Part shown: piece by piece, positions 5,997 through 14,142 of the stretch
Layout of the letters: each line of letters begins with the position of its first letter
Numbering within the stretch: the first letter of the stretch is position 1
Assembly (NCBI GenBank): GCA_964645585.1
Contig: CAZYAN010000057.1
Span: 1 to 23,440, forward strand
Reading direction: 5' to 3'
From: DATGSL01 sp964645585
GTDB lineage: Bacteria; Verrucomicrobiota; Verrucomicrobiia; Opitutales; T3Sed10-336
DNA length: 23,440 nucleotides
Made by a program: the position numbers and the translations under genes
The notes under the pieces: generated by a model
What the model was told of the DNA's origin: nothing
Databases searched by the model: none
Seen by the model: the letters and a program-made list of their open reading frames with translations, nothing else

Positions 5997-7760
5997 ATGA
6001 AAACTCTGGAGACAGCCGAATTTCCCCGGCCACGCAAGGCGCGGTCCGGGGTCTTACTCGCAGCCTTGGCGGCAGCCGCGCTTGTGGCGCCGGCGATCGC
6101 CCGTGCCTGCGACGCGTGCAATTACACCTTCCAGCAGGAAGTGCTGAACGGGCGCGCCGGCACGCTCGCCGGCAAGGATATGCTCGCCGCGATGGAGAAT
6201 CAGGCCGACCTGCCGCTCGAGGGACTTTCGACGGTTCAGTTCGGCAAACCGGACGAAATGCGGCGCAAATTTTCCGGCGAGGAGAGCTGGGCCGCCGCAA
6301 CCAAAACCGAGGCGCTCTACAACGACGATGATTTTATTCAGATCATCGAGCGCGACTACTCGCTGCCGATTCCGCCGACCAGTTATGTTCCGCAGAATAC
6401 CGTTCCGGACAAGAGCTTCACGCTCGAGCTTTCCGAGGGTGAGGTCTACTTGGGAAATGGCGTCATCTACAACGGCTTTCACATCAGCGGCCAAGTGCCT
6501 GGCCCAACGTTGATTGTCGATGAAGGCGACATCGTCGAGCTGAAGTATGTGAACAAAGGAACGATCCCGCACGGCGCCTCCATTCATGCCGCCTACACAC
6601 AAACGTCGAAATACGTCGGCAAGATTATGCCGGGCGAGGAGAAAAGCGTCCTGTTCCGCGCGACGCAGCCGGGGGTCTTTATGTATCACTGCGCTCCCGG
6701 CGGCCACGCGATCCCGATGCATGTGATCTTTGGCCAATACGGCATGATTGTCGTCAAACCGAAAACTACCAAATACAAGCTGGAAGAGCTTTTGGGTCAC
6801 GGTCCCGATGCCGAAATCTACTTGGTGCAACATGAATGGTACACGAGCGGAAAAGACGGCATCGAAGGCAATCCGCTTTACACCACGTTCAACGGAAAAT
6901 TGTTCCGCTATATTGAGGAACCGATCACCGTAAAACCGGGCGACTATGTCCGTATTCACTTCCTCAATGTCGGCCCGAACCTGCTCTCGACGTTCCACAT
7001 CGTCGGCATCCTCTGGGACTACGTCTACTGGCAAGGGCTGCCTCATGCCGCAACCGCCGGCGGACAAACCGTCACGGCCGGGCCGAGCGACTCCTGGGTG
7101 ATCGAGTTCCGGGTTCCGCCGGATGAAGGAACCTACCTGATGCTGACGCACGCCGTCGGATCGACGAGCCGGGGGGCAATTGGAGCCCTCGTCGCCGACC
7201 GAAACGCGCAGACACCGGTGGTTGTGACCGCGGGCGGTCCAAAGTATCCGGAAGAGGAAATGAAAGAAATCGCCGCCAATGCCGTGCGCGTGATCTCCCC
7301 GTTCGAACCCGGCACGCCCGATGTCGATCCCGTCATGAGTTATGGTGCCGGCCAAAAAGAGGTCACCATTCGCATCATCGGCAATTCCTTCTATCCGAAA
7401 CAGGTCGAGATCACACCGGGCACCACCGTGACATGGATCAATGAAGATGTCTTCACCTTCATGGCTGGCGAATTCGCGGGCATCCATAACGCGGTTGGGA
7501 TCAGCGGCCCTGAGCCGTTCGCCTCGCCGCTGCTCGCTCACGCGGAAAGCTTCAGTTTCACGTTCAGCGAGCCGGGCGACTACGACTATATGTGTACGCC
7601 GCACCCCTACATGAAGGGGCACATCCGCGTCGTCGAACCGCCGGCGGCACCGCAAGCCGAGGTGGCCAAGACAAGCGGAATTCCGTTCTGGTCGATCGCG
7701 CTCCTCGGAGCCGGTCTTGCCGCTATCACCGTCGGATTCGCCCGGCGGCGGAATTCTTAA
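5997..7760 (+). CDS. nirK: NirK-like copper nitrite reductase/multicopper oxidase with C-terminal cupredoxin domain
   Basis: This encodes 587 residues, far longer than classical NirK (about 340-380 mature). In order: a signal peptide (to about 37, ARA|CDAC); a CxxC (38-41) and an N-terminal extension of about 100 residues; cupredoxin 1 (about 139-254); cupredoxin 2 (271-400); a third plastocyanin-like cupredoxin (454-546); and a C-terminal membrane anchor (563-580) ending ARRRNS. Aligned by eye with Achromobacter NirK, the type 1 ligands are His192, Cys232 and His242; the type 2 ligands are His197, His231 and His385; and the second-shell His255 corresponds to His334. Two key residues differ: catalytic Asp98 is Ser195, and axial Met150 is Gln247. 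The third domain has its own site, His497/Cys533/His536/Met539. It probably reduces nitrite to NO outside the cytoplasmic membrane, but an oxidase role is possible. The FNR-type box and the adjacent cupredoxin support the respiratory role. Confidence 0.85.
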   Translation: MKTLETAEFPRPRKARSGVLLAALAAAALVAPAIARACDACNYTFQQEVLNGRAGTLAGKDMLAAMENQADLPLEGLSTVQFGKPDEMRRKFSGEESWAAATKTEALYNDDDFIQIIERDYSLPIPPTSYVPQNTVPDKSFTLELSEGEVYLGNGVIYNGFHISGQVPGPTLIVDEGDIVELKYVNKGTIPHGASIHAAYTQTSKYVGKIMPGEEKSVLFRATQPGVFMYHCAPGGHAIPMHVIFGQYGMIVVKPKTTKYKLEELLGHGPDAEIYLVQHEWYTSGKDGIEGNPLYTTFNGKLFRYIEEPITVKPGDYVRIHFLNVGPNLLSTFHIVGILWDYVYWQGLPHAATAGGQTVTAGPSDSWVIEFRVPPDEGTYLMLTHAVGSTSRGAIGALVADRNAQTPVVVTAGGPKYPEEEMKEIAANAVRVISPFEPGTPDVDPVMSYGAGQKEVTIRIIGNSFYPKQVEITPGTTVTWINEDVFTFMAGEFAGIHNAVGISGPEPFASPLLAHAESFSFTFSEPGDYDYMCTPHPYMKGHIRVVEPPAAPQAEVAKTSGIPFWSIALLGAGLAAITVGFARRRNS

Positions 7761-7774
7761 ACCGATTCTCGAGG

Positions 7775-7804
7775 GGGGACGCCGTCAGCCGCGTCGGCGT
7801 CCCC
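7775..7804 (+). promoter_or_regulatory. Intercistronic hairpin between the nirK-like and cupredoxin genes
   Basis: GGGGACGCCG (7775-7784) and CGGCGTCCCC (7795-7804) form a perfect 10-bp GC-rich stem with a 10-base loop and no T-tract. It may protect the upstream mRNA or adjust the ratio of the two proteins. CCTGTC (7803-7808) could alternatively pair with GACAGG (7831-7836). Confidence 0.5.
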
Positions 7805-7872
7805 TGTCGGTTGCAAAACCTTATTCGCCTGACAGGCAGACCACGACTCTCAATCCATCGCGGATTACAACC

Positions 7873-8385
7873 ATGAAAAGCAAGAACCTGTTTATCACAA
7901 TTGGAACGCTGGCGACCCTCGCGTTATTGGCCGGCTGCGCGCAAGGAACTTCCTCTCCCGCGGCAACCGCTGCCCAGTCACCGACTGGGCCTGAACCAGC
8001 CCCGCTAACATCGATCACCATCTCGGGCAATGATCAGATGAAGTTCGACATAACGAACTTCACAGTAGCCGCCGGAACGGAGATCACTTTGACCTTCAAG
8101 AATGTCGGCACGATGCCGAAGGAATCGATGGGACATAATCTGGTTGTGCTGGTCAAAGAAACCGATCCCGTCGCCTTCGCCAACGCTTCAATACGGCACC
8201 CGAAAAACGACTACGTTGCCGCCGACATGATCGATTCCGTGATCGCCGCGACTCCGGTTCTGGGGCCTGGGGAATCGGCGACACTGACCTTTCGCGCGCC
8301 TGATGACCCCGGCGATTACCCTTATGTTTGTTCTTTTCCCGGCCACACACTCGCCGGGATGCGTGGCGTTATGCAGGTGAAGTAA
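7873..8385 (+). CDS. Azurin/auracyanin-like cupredoxin lipoprotein
   Basis: This encodes 170 residues. The ATG at 7873 gives the lipoprotein signal peptide MKSKNLFITIGTLATLALLAGC, with lipobox LLAGC and Cys22 as the lipidated residue. A Ser/Ala/Pro-rich linker follows, then an azurin-type domain (about 46-170). The type 1 copper ligands are His88 (in MGHNLVVL), Cys153, His158 and Met163 (YVCSFPGHTLAGMRG). The C-x4-H-x4-M spacing is one residue longer than in azurin and fits auracyanin. The domain also has the azurin-like PKESMGHN and FPGH motifs. It is a one-electron carrier tethered to the membrane. It lies 112 bases after the NirK-like gene with no promoter seen between, so it is most likely co-transcribed and donates electrons to that enzyme. 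Confidence 0.9.
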   Translation: MKSKNLFITIGTLATLALLAGCAQGTSSPAATAAQSPTGPEPAPLTSITISGNDQMKFDITNFTVAAGTEITLTFKNVGTMPKESMGHNLVVLVKETDPVAFANASIRHPKNDYVAADMIDSVIAATPVLGPGESATLTFRAPDDPGDYPYVCSFPGHTLAGMRGVMQVK

Positions 8386-8417
8386 CGCGATATTCAGCAA
8401 GCAAAATACGAAGACGG

Positions 8418-8453
8418 TCCGCTCTCCTTAATCGGGAGAGCGGATTTCTTTTT
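8418..8453 (+). terminator. Rho-independent terminator of the copper operon
   Basis: TCCGCTCTCC (8418-8427) pairs perfectly with GGAGAGCGGA (8435-8444) across a 7-base loop, followed by TTTCTTTTT. It lies 32 bases after the cupredoxin stop, between convergent genes. It lacks a T-tract on the other strand, so it acts mainly on the plus strand. Confidence 0.88.
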
Positions 8454-8483
8454 ACTCGGTCATGCTCGCACGAGCGCGGCCGG

Positions 8484-9215
8484 CTACTCGATAGTCTGAC
8501 CTACAGCGCGTTTGGCATCCACCAGGATTTCACCAAAATCGCTGGTTGTATCGGCTGGACCGAGATATTCGTAGCTGCGCACACTTCCGTCTGCAAATCC
8601 GACATTGAGGCGATTTCCCGAGTGCCACCCTTTTTGCGGCTCGTAGACGACGCCTCGAGAACCCCAATTCCCCCAAGGTCCGTTGATGCCCTGCGAGCCC
8701 CGGTCGGATATTACGGGAAACCGGCTCAGTTCAGGAATGGTTTCTATCGGCCGCCCTTCGGCGAAGAATTGGAGCGTTTGACTGTTCGGCAGCCAGATCG
8801 CGCCGTTCTCATAGTAGGCGAACTGCACCGGCCGCGGAATGCCGGTGCTCGTGCATTGCCAGACACCTGTCGCGGAAGTGGCACCGGGGTTTGTCACCAG
8901 CTCTCCCGAGGTCGCTCCCTGATTCAGGTACGGTTCAATGGCCGCCATCAGACCTTGAAGATGGGGTTGCGGGTGACTGCCCACCTGATCAAAGACAGCC
9001 AGGCTCGGAGGGAAGCGTCCGTTGTAATCGTCGGCTGCGGCTACGATCCCCGTGCTGATTTGCCGCAGGTTACTGATGCAGTTTACATTACGGGCGGATT
9101 CCCGCACTGCCCCGACGACGGGAATAAGGATCGCCGCAAGAATGCCAATGATGGCAATAACAGTAAGGAGTTCAATCAGTGTGAACGCCCCGCGGGAAAT
9201 GGTTCTTGTTCTCAT
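8484..9215 (-). CDS. Prepilin-type N-terminal cleavage/methylation domain protein
   Basis: This encodes 243 residues from the ATG at 9215. A longer frame starts at 9284, but it places 23 extra residues before the short basic leader, which is atypical. The leader MRTRTISRG is followed by AFTLIELLTVIAIIGILAAI, the class III signal cleaved by prepilin peptidase after Gly9 (mature Glu at +6), and then the hydrophobic helix. The rest is a globular pseudopilin-like domain. Near the C-terminus, GWHSGNRLNVGFADGSVR is the His-spaced-DG motif typical of the numerous pseudopilin-like proteins of Planctomycetes and Verrucomicrobia (DUF1559-like). It would be an inner-membrane or periplasmic pseudopilin of a type II secretion- or pilus-like system, or an orphan paralogue. 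No assembly genes are nearby. It follows the propeller gene by 95 bases on the same strand. Confidence 0.88.
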   Translation of the reverse strand: MRTRTISRGAFTLIELLTVIAIIGILAAILIPVVGAVRESARNVNCISNLRQISTGIVAAADDYNGRFPPSLAVFDQVGSHPQPHLQGLMAAIEPYLNQGATSGELVTNPGATSATGVWQCTSTGIPRPVQFAYYENGAIWLPNSQTLQFFAEGRPIETIPELSRFPVISDRGSQGINGPWGNWGSRGVVYEPQKGWHSGNRLNVGFADGSVRSYEYLGPADTTSDFGEILVDAKRAVGQTIE

Positions 9216-9310
9216 AAAGGGTAAGATCGAAAGGCTCCATGAACGAAGCTTCTTGTACAATAAAGCAGACCGGTCCCGGCGCAAAGGGAAATCCCAATCG
9301 CGCGTGGCCG

Positions 9311-11503
9311 TTATTCATCCAAATTCACACGCAAGCGCATGAATCGGCGCGGGGCGGAATCGATCGTCATGGCATCCCGAAAAGCGATAAGAGCCGTCAC
9401 ATCCGGAAGTGCCACGATATGGCCGTCACCGGTTTCCCAAGTTTGCAAATCCGACGAGACCTCGACAACAAAAGAGATCCCGGAAGCCAGCGGAATAGAA
9501 TCAATGATCAGGGCCAGGTAATCATTTCCACCCTCTGAGACGACTTCGGTTCGCGGCAATGTCGCCGTTCCTGGCACGGTCGGATCGCCGGCAAGTGCAT
9601 ACTCAAGCAGGTTGGAGACGCCATCGCCGTCAGGGTCAGCTTCCGCACCTTGCTCCCCGGCCTCCAGATCAAACTGCGCAATCCAGTCGGCGAATGTTAC
9701 CGGCTGCTCGAGCAAGTCCGGGACGGCGACAATGCCAAAGGGGCTGTCTTCTCCCGCGACCAGCTCTGTCACCGTTGCCGGCGATCCCACCGGCGCGCTC
9801 AAAATGCGCCCGCCGCCACGTTCAGCCCAGACCAATTGCGATCCGTCCGCGGTAATATCGATGCCGAGCGGCTGATCGCCGAACGTTATTGGGCTGATCG
9901 CGCCGCCGCCGAGATCGAAGGAATAAATTTGGTTCTGATTGTAGGAAGTCGCGTACCCGGTTCCGGTGGCGGGATGGATGGCATATCCATACGAACCGGG
10001 AGCCAAACCGTCTCGAATCAAAGTCGGATTCGCCGGATCTCCGGAAGGCGCGTAAATGCTCCCGCCCGTGGTGCCGAGATAGACCGTGCCGTCGGCCCCG
10101 ATAATCACGGCGGTCGACCCCATTCCGGCACCCAAATCGATCAGTTGCTCAACTTCCAAAGTATCGACCGAGGCCGCGTAGAGACCGGCATTCCACTCCG
10201 CCCAATAAACCTGTCCGTCATGCACCCGCAGTCCCTGCGGATTGGCCCGCTCCGAGAAAAGAATCTCATGCCCGCTGCCGTCCAAATTCATGCGGCCGAT
10301 CGTTCCCCCCGCATCGTCGGCATAATACAAAAGATGAGTAGCGGGATCGATGCCTATACCGATCAGCCGGGAAAACCCTCCCCGAACAATGCGCGGGTTT
10401 TCGCCGTCCAGCTCCACCGTCCGGATCTCCGTCGCGTTCGTCCAGTAGATCTCACCAGGTACGACCGCCTCGCGTTGTTTGAGTTCGAGCGCGAGGATGC
10501 CATTATTCGTATCCAATGCATAAATACGATTTCCGACAACGATCGCCTCGCCGACCCCGTTCCCGTTTGCGATGCTGGTGCCGAATTGGGCGGACCAGCG
10601 CGGTGCAAAGACGTGTTCCAGGTTGAACTGGGACGGACGATAAACGAAAACATCGTGCGAAAATGGGCGCACCGAGGCGAAAAGGCTCGCGGCGGGGTCA
10701 AAGCCGATCGGCCCGAGTCCGCGGGCGACCAGCGCGCCATCAAAAACCCGCAGCGTTGTCGCCGTGCCGGCTTCAACATCAACCGCCATCTCATACAGAT
10801 GGCCGGGGGTTTCTACCGCCGAGCTCGGGCGGGTCGCATAAAGAATATTTCCTTCGCCGAAAACCAGGTTGCGTCCGTGCGCCGGGAGCATGTCGGTCGC
10901 AATGACTTGCGTCGCGTAGCTCTCCGGAGCGGCGGGATCCTCTCCCGGCGTCAGCCGCGCAAGGATGGTGCCGGTCCAAGTCCCAAGGAAAATCTCCGTG
11001 TCGGCCCCGCTGCCCCGTACAGCGATGGAATCTCCAAAACGATTATCCGGCGCCGGTGTGCCGTTACTTGGATCGCCCGAGTAAACAAGCACAGGCACCG
11101 CGCTCTCATCCGCCCATCGGTACAGCCGGTAATTCTCTGTATGGGAATCGGTCGTCAGGTTCCCAATATAGATCGCCCCGTCTTCCGCCACGCCGATTTT
11201 GTTGATCGGGAACGTGCCGCCCCCGACACCCGCCAGATTCAGCTCGCCAACATAATCTCCCGTATCCGCTTCTAGGATACGAACACTTGGCGTGCCTTGG
11301 CGTGCCGGTATCAGCAGATGACCTGTGGCCGCGTTATAGGCCATCCCGCGGTCCGTATTGTGGCCGGCGTCGCTGCCGAGCCATGAGTAATCGAGTCCTG
11401 TCTTTTCCCAAAGGCGCTGAAGGTCCAGCTCATCATCGGATTGCGAAAAGAGAAAAACGGGTACAAGCAGGAAGAAGGCGAGGAGACCTTTGAGGTTTTT
11501 CAT
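9311..11503 (-). CDS. Secreted beta-propeller protein with thrombospondin-3-like C-terminal module
   Basis: This encodes 730 residues with an N-terminal signal peptide (MKNLKGLLAFFLLVPVFLFS, about 20). Residues 50-345 resemble a propeller domain with a GHLLIPARQG...VGVAEDGAIYIGN pattern, possibly DUF4623-like. Residues 350-595 are a second propeller of the YWTD/LDL-receptor type: YWTNATEIRTVELDG at 353, LLYYADDAGGTIGRMNLDGS near 391, VYWAEWNAGLY at 432. A calcium-type module ADPDGDGVSNLLEYALAGDP (622-641) and a C-terminal beta domain (654-730) ending RRFMRLRVNLDE follow. That C-terminal part is shared with the large protein at 17266-19728. It is probably exported and surface-associated; the substrate or partner is unknown. 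It lacks a PEP-CTERM tail. No Shine-Dalgarno sequence precedes the start; the leader is A-rich. Confidence 0.85.
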   Translation of the reverse strand: MKNLKGLLAFFLLVPVFLFSQSDDELDLQRLWEKTGLDYSWLGSDAGHNTDRGMAYNAATGHLLIPARQGTPSVRILEADTGDYVGELNLAGVGGGTFPINKIGVAEDGAIYIGNLTTDSHTENYRLYRWADESAVPVLVYSGDPSNGTPAPDNRFGDSIAVRGSGADTEIFLGTWTGTILARLTPGEDPAAPESYATQVIATDMLPAHGRNLVFGEGNILYATRPSSAVETPGHLYEMAVDVEAGTATTLRVFDGALVARGLGPIGFDPAASLFASVRPFSHDVFVYRPSQFNLEHVFAPRWSAQFGTSIANGNGVGEAIVVGNRIYALDTNNGILALELKQREAVVPGEIYWTNATEIRTVELDGENPRIVRGGFSRLIGIGIDPATHLLYYADDAGGTIGRMNLDGSGHEILFSERANPQGLRVHDGQVYWAEWNAGLYAASVDTLEVEQLIDLGAGMGSTAVIIGADGTVYLGTTGGSIYAPSGDPANPTLIRDGLAPGSYGYAIHPATGTGYATSYNQNQIYSFDLGGGAISPITFGDQPLGIDITADGSQLVWAERGGGRILSAPVGSPATVTELVAGEDSPFGIVAVPDLLEQPVTFADWIAQFDLEAGEQGAEADPDGDGVSNLLEYALAGDPTVPGTATLPRTEVVSEGGNDYLALIIDSIPLASGISFVVEVSSDLQTWETGDGHIVALPDVTALIAFRDAMTIDSAPRRFMRLRVNLDE

Positions 11504-11680
11504 GATTTTCGTTTTTGGAGTGAAGGGTGTGAAGAAATTAAGTAAGTCGAGGCCAGCCTAGCGTGTCTTAAAGTTCTGACAAGCCTCAAATCGTTCAGAA
11601 GGGCCGGTTGCAACCGCCGCGGATCGTTCCGGTCCGTTTCAGACCAGAGCCGTATGCGCTTTTTCAACCCGTCCGTTTCC

Positions 11681-11700
11681 TCCGCACGATGGGATGCGGA
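11681..11700 (-). terminator. Small hairpin just after the TPR gene
   Basis: TCCGCA (11681-11686) and TGCGGA (11695-11700) form a 6-bp stem with an 8-base loop directly beyond the stop of the minus-strand gene. No T-tract follows on that strand, so it is a weak candidate only. Confidence 0.2.
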
Positions 11701-11702
11701 AC

Positions 11703-13934
11703 TTATTTGATGACCGATGCGGGTTCACCGCCGTCCGGAGGCGAGATCCCCTGGTCTGAGAGGCGCCGCTTCAATTCCTCCAACAATGCGGCCGCCTCGG
11801 GATCGCCCGGTTTTCTCTCTAGCGCCTGGGAAAAAGAGACATGTGCCTCCAGAAAGTTTTTCAGCCCGAGCTGAACCTGTCCCCGGCCGAGCCAGACTTC
11901 ATGGGTTGCTCCCATCTGAGCCTCTTGACGGTCCAGCCAGTCCCATGCAGCGTCGTAATTTTCCTCCTCCAGAAAGGTTTCCACCATTTCGCGATAAAGA
12001 CGGGAGTTCCAGCCTTCCGCCTCGGCGATCCGCCTGAAAGCTGCCTCGCTTTGCCGGAACTCCCGCGCGATTCTCGCCACCTGCCCTTCCCAAAGATCGA
12101 GAGTCCGGCTCGGCCGCTTTTTCGCTTCCCGCTCGATAACAAGAAGCGCCCCGACCGGCTGATCGATATCGATCAGAAGATTTATGTAATCCAGCAGAAT
12201 GTCATCGTCGTCACAGCCCTGGTTAAAAATGTGTTCGTAAATTTTCAAAGCGTCGCCGTTCCGGCCGAGAGCTGTCATTGCAACCGCGCGATTTCCCCAA
12301 TTCCCAAAGTCGTCGGGGAACCGAACCAGGTGTTCTCCACTTTCGCTCAATACCTGGTCATACTCCTCCATATTCAGTAACGCCTCGATCCGATTCCTCG
12401 ATAGCACAGGGTCAGCCGGCGTTATAGCCGAAGCGCGCGTAAACAATGCAAGCGCCGCCTCATATTGGTCGCGGCGAAAATGATACAGGCCGATTTGATT
12501 GACAAACTTCGCCTGCTCCTTCCGCCGAGCGTCGCTAAAGGCTGAATAGGCAAGCTCCGGCAGGTGTTCGTGAATTTCCACACTGTCGAGTGTCATCGAT
12601 GGATCCCAGTTGGCATCCGCTTCGCTGATCTCGTTCCAGGCGTTCACCAGGACCAGCTGATCTCCGCGGCAGTAGATGCGGTAATAGTCGCGGAACACGG
12701 AAGGATTGCTTTCGTACATCAATACGAGGTCGAGCACGCGCGTTCCGTCACCCAAGGTCGACTCGCGCCGGCTGACCACTGTTTCGTCAGCCAGCGCCAC
12801 ACCTTGCATCGCGAGCAGCGCCGTCGCGACGGCATCCAAATTCGGCTCCAACCCCTGCAACTCCGCACGCGACACGATCATTTGCCCTCCGTGCAGCGCC
12901 TCTGCCCGAAAGGCGCCAAATGGATAGAGCGGTTCCGGAGCGGCCGTCACCCACCCCTGCTCCGGCGACAAATTCACCGAGAATCCCTCGCCCGGAAAAT
13001 CGATACGGCCCCGGATGTGTTCTCCGGTCAACGATAGCACCCGGTCCGGATCGATCATGGTCAGACCCGAAAGAAACGTCCGGTGACTTGAACGGATGGT
13101 TTCCTCGTCTCCCGGCCTTCCGAACGCGGTCACTTGGAAGACCAGACCATTCTTCATCCCGCACCAAAATTCGTAATGGAAATCCATCCCCTGCACGCGC
13201 CCTTTTGCTGAAAAGCGGCTGCCGGCAACTCCGGCGACCGTCATCGGGACAGGCTCTCGCAAAACCAGATTCTCTCCCGCGCTCCGCACATTCGTTCGAA
13301 CGACCTCCAAGTATCCAGAGAGCGTCATCTGATGATTCACGCCGAGAATCTCGGGAAGCACCATCAGATACAGGTCGGGCCGCCTCCGCCCCAAGAACAG
13401 TTTCGCCTCAGGATGAAAGTTGCTCGGATCATGAGCGACCCAGCCTTCTCCCATTTCCCCGAACGAAAGGTTAAAATCCTCGAGCACATACCCGGCTTCA
13501 CCACCCGTTCGCCTAACGGGAGGAAAATCCGTGTGGCGCTCCCGGTCCTGGCGAATCCCGTTTACGATTCCGGCAACGACCAGCACCAGACACAGTCCGG
13601 AGATCAGCAGAGCCGCGATTCCCTGCCAGCGGCCTCGGTCGTAGTGCGACCGCCTGCGCCTCCAACGGAGCAATCCGGCGACAGAAAGCACGAAGGAGGC
13701 AGCCAGAAGAACAACGATCAGGACGCCCATCAATCGCATCCGCGGATATTCCACCGGCAACTCCTTGCCCACGTTCGCCAAGGGAAAAGTCAGGACGGCC
13801 AGGCCAAGAGCATACAGACACGCCGACTGCACACGCTCCCGGCGCGCGATCCACAGACAACTGAGAGCAAGCAGCAAGAAGAGGAGATTGCCGGTGTAAT
13901 AACCGATTTGATAAGAAGTCACGAAAGCAGTCAT
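11703..13934 (-). CDS. Membrane protein with tandem extracytoplasmic domains and C-terminal TPR repeats
   Basis: This encodes 743 residues. The N-terminus has four predicted membrane segments (about 11-28, 36-54, 69-90, 104-124). A soluble region (about 150-460) looks like two copies of a PsbP/DUF1795-like domain. Each has a pattern of GEGW or GEGFSV near the start and a strand pair near the end: FHYEFWCGMKNGLVFQVTAF in the first, FRDYYRIYCRGDQLVLVNAW in the second. Residues 472-730 form a series of TPR-like helical pairs (for example NQIGLYHFRRDQYEAALALF and WLGRGQVQLGLKNFLEAHVS), a protein-binding scaffold. Function is unknown; an envelope assembly or stress scaffold is possible. It is divergent from the DUF1080 gene. 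No Shine-Dalgarno sequence is evident. Confidence 0.78.
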   Translation of the reverse strand: MTAFVTSYQIGYYTGNLLFLLLALSCLWIARRERVQSACLYALGLAVLTFPLANVGKELPVEYPRMRLMGVLIVVLLAASFVLSVAGLLRWRRRRSHYDRGRWQGIAALLISGLCLVLVVAGIVNGIRQDRERHTDFPPVRRTGGEAGYVLEDFNLSFGEMGEGWVAHDPSNFHPEAKLFLGRRRPDLYLMVLPEILGVNHQMTLSGYLEVVRTNVRSAGENLVLREPVPMTVAGVAGSRFSAKGRVQGMDFHYEFWCGMKNGLVFQVTAFGRPGDEETIRSSHRTFLSGLTMIDPDRVLSLTGEHIRGRIDFPGEGFSVNLSPEQGWVTAAPEPLYPFGAFRAEALHGGQMIVSRAELQGLEPNLDAVATALLAMQGVALADETVVSRRESTLGDGTRVLDLVLMYESNPSVFRDYYRIYCRGDQLVLVNAWNEISEADANWDPSMTLDSVEIHEHLPELAYSAFSDARRKEQAKFVNQIGLYHFRRDQYEAALALFTRASAITPADPVLSRNRIEALLNMEEYDQVLSESGEHLVRFPDDFGNWGNRAVAMTALGRNGDALKIYEHIFNQGCDDDDILLDYINLLIDIDQPVGALLVIEREAKKRPSRTLDLWEGQVARIAREFRQSEAAFRRIAEAEGWNSRLYREMVETFLEEENYDAAWDWLDRQEAQMGATHEVWLGRGQVQLGLKNFLEAHVSFSQALERKPGDPEAAALLEELKRRLSDQGISPPDGGEPASVIK

Positions 13935-14142
13935 GATGGGAAATCCAAGTTTTCGAGAACGGTGACGATGCGAGGGTCCGTCCGTGTCTAGGCACCCTTC
14001 TTGTCTCCATCAAATGAAAACCGCACTTCGTCCTTCACCACGCGCCGCGCCGCTTTTGCATTGCTTCCGCCCGCTTCGCCAGACAGATTGCAAAATCGTT
14101 GCTTCGCAAAGTGCGAACGCCGTTCCAATCTCTTTGTTTCCT

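Noticed and set aside
6054..7655. 533-codon minus-strand open frame
   Set aside because: It lies fully opposite the NirK-like gene, gives no recognisable protein, and reflects the stop-poor antisense of GC-rich coding DNA.
8328..9224. 298-codon plus-strand open frame
   Set aside because: It overlaps the cupredoxin end and runs opposite the prepilin-like gene; the product is not recognisable.
9650..11275. 541-codon plus-strand open frame
   Set aside because: Antisense to the propeller gene, which has a signal peptide and clear YWTD repeats; the plus-strand product is Arg/Ile-rich with no domain.
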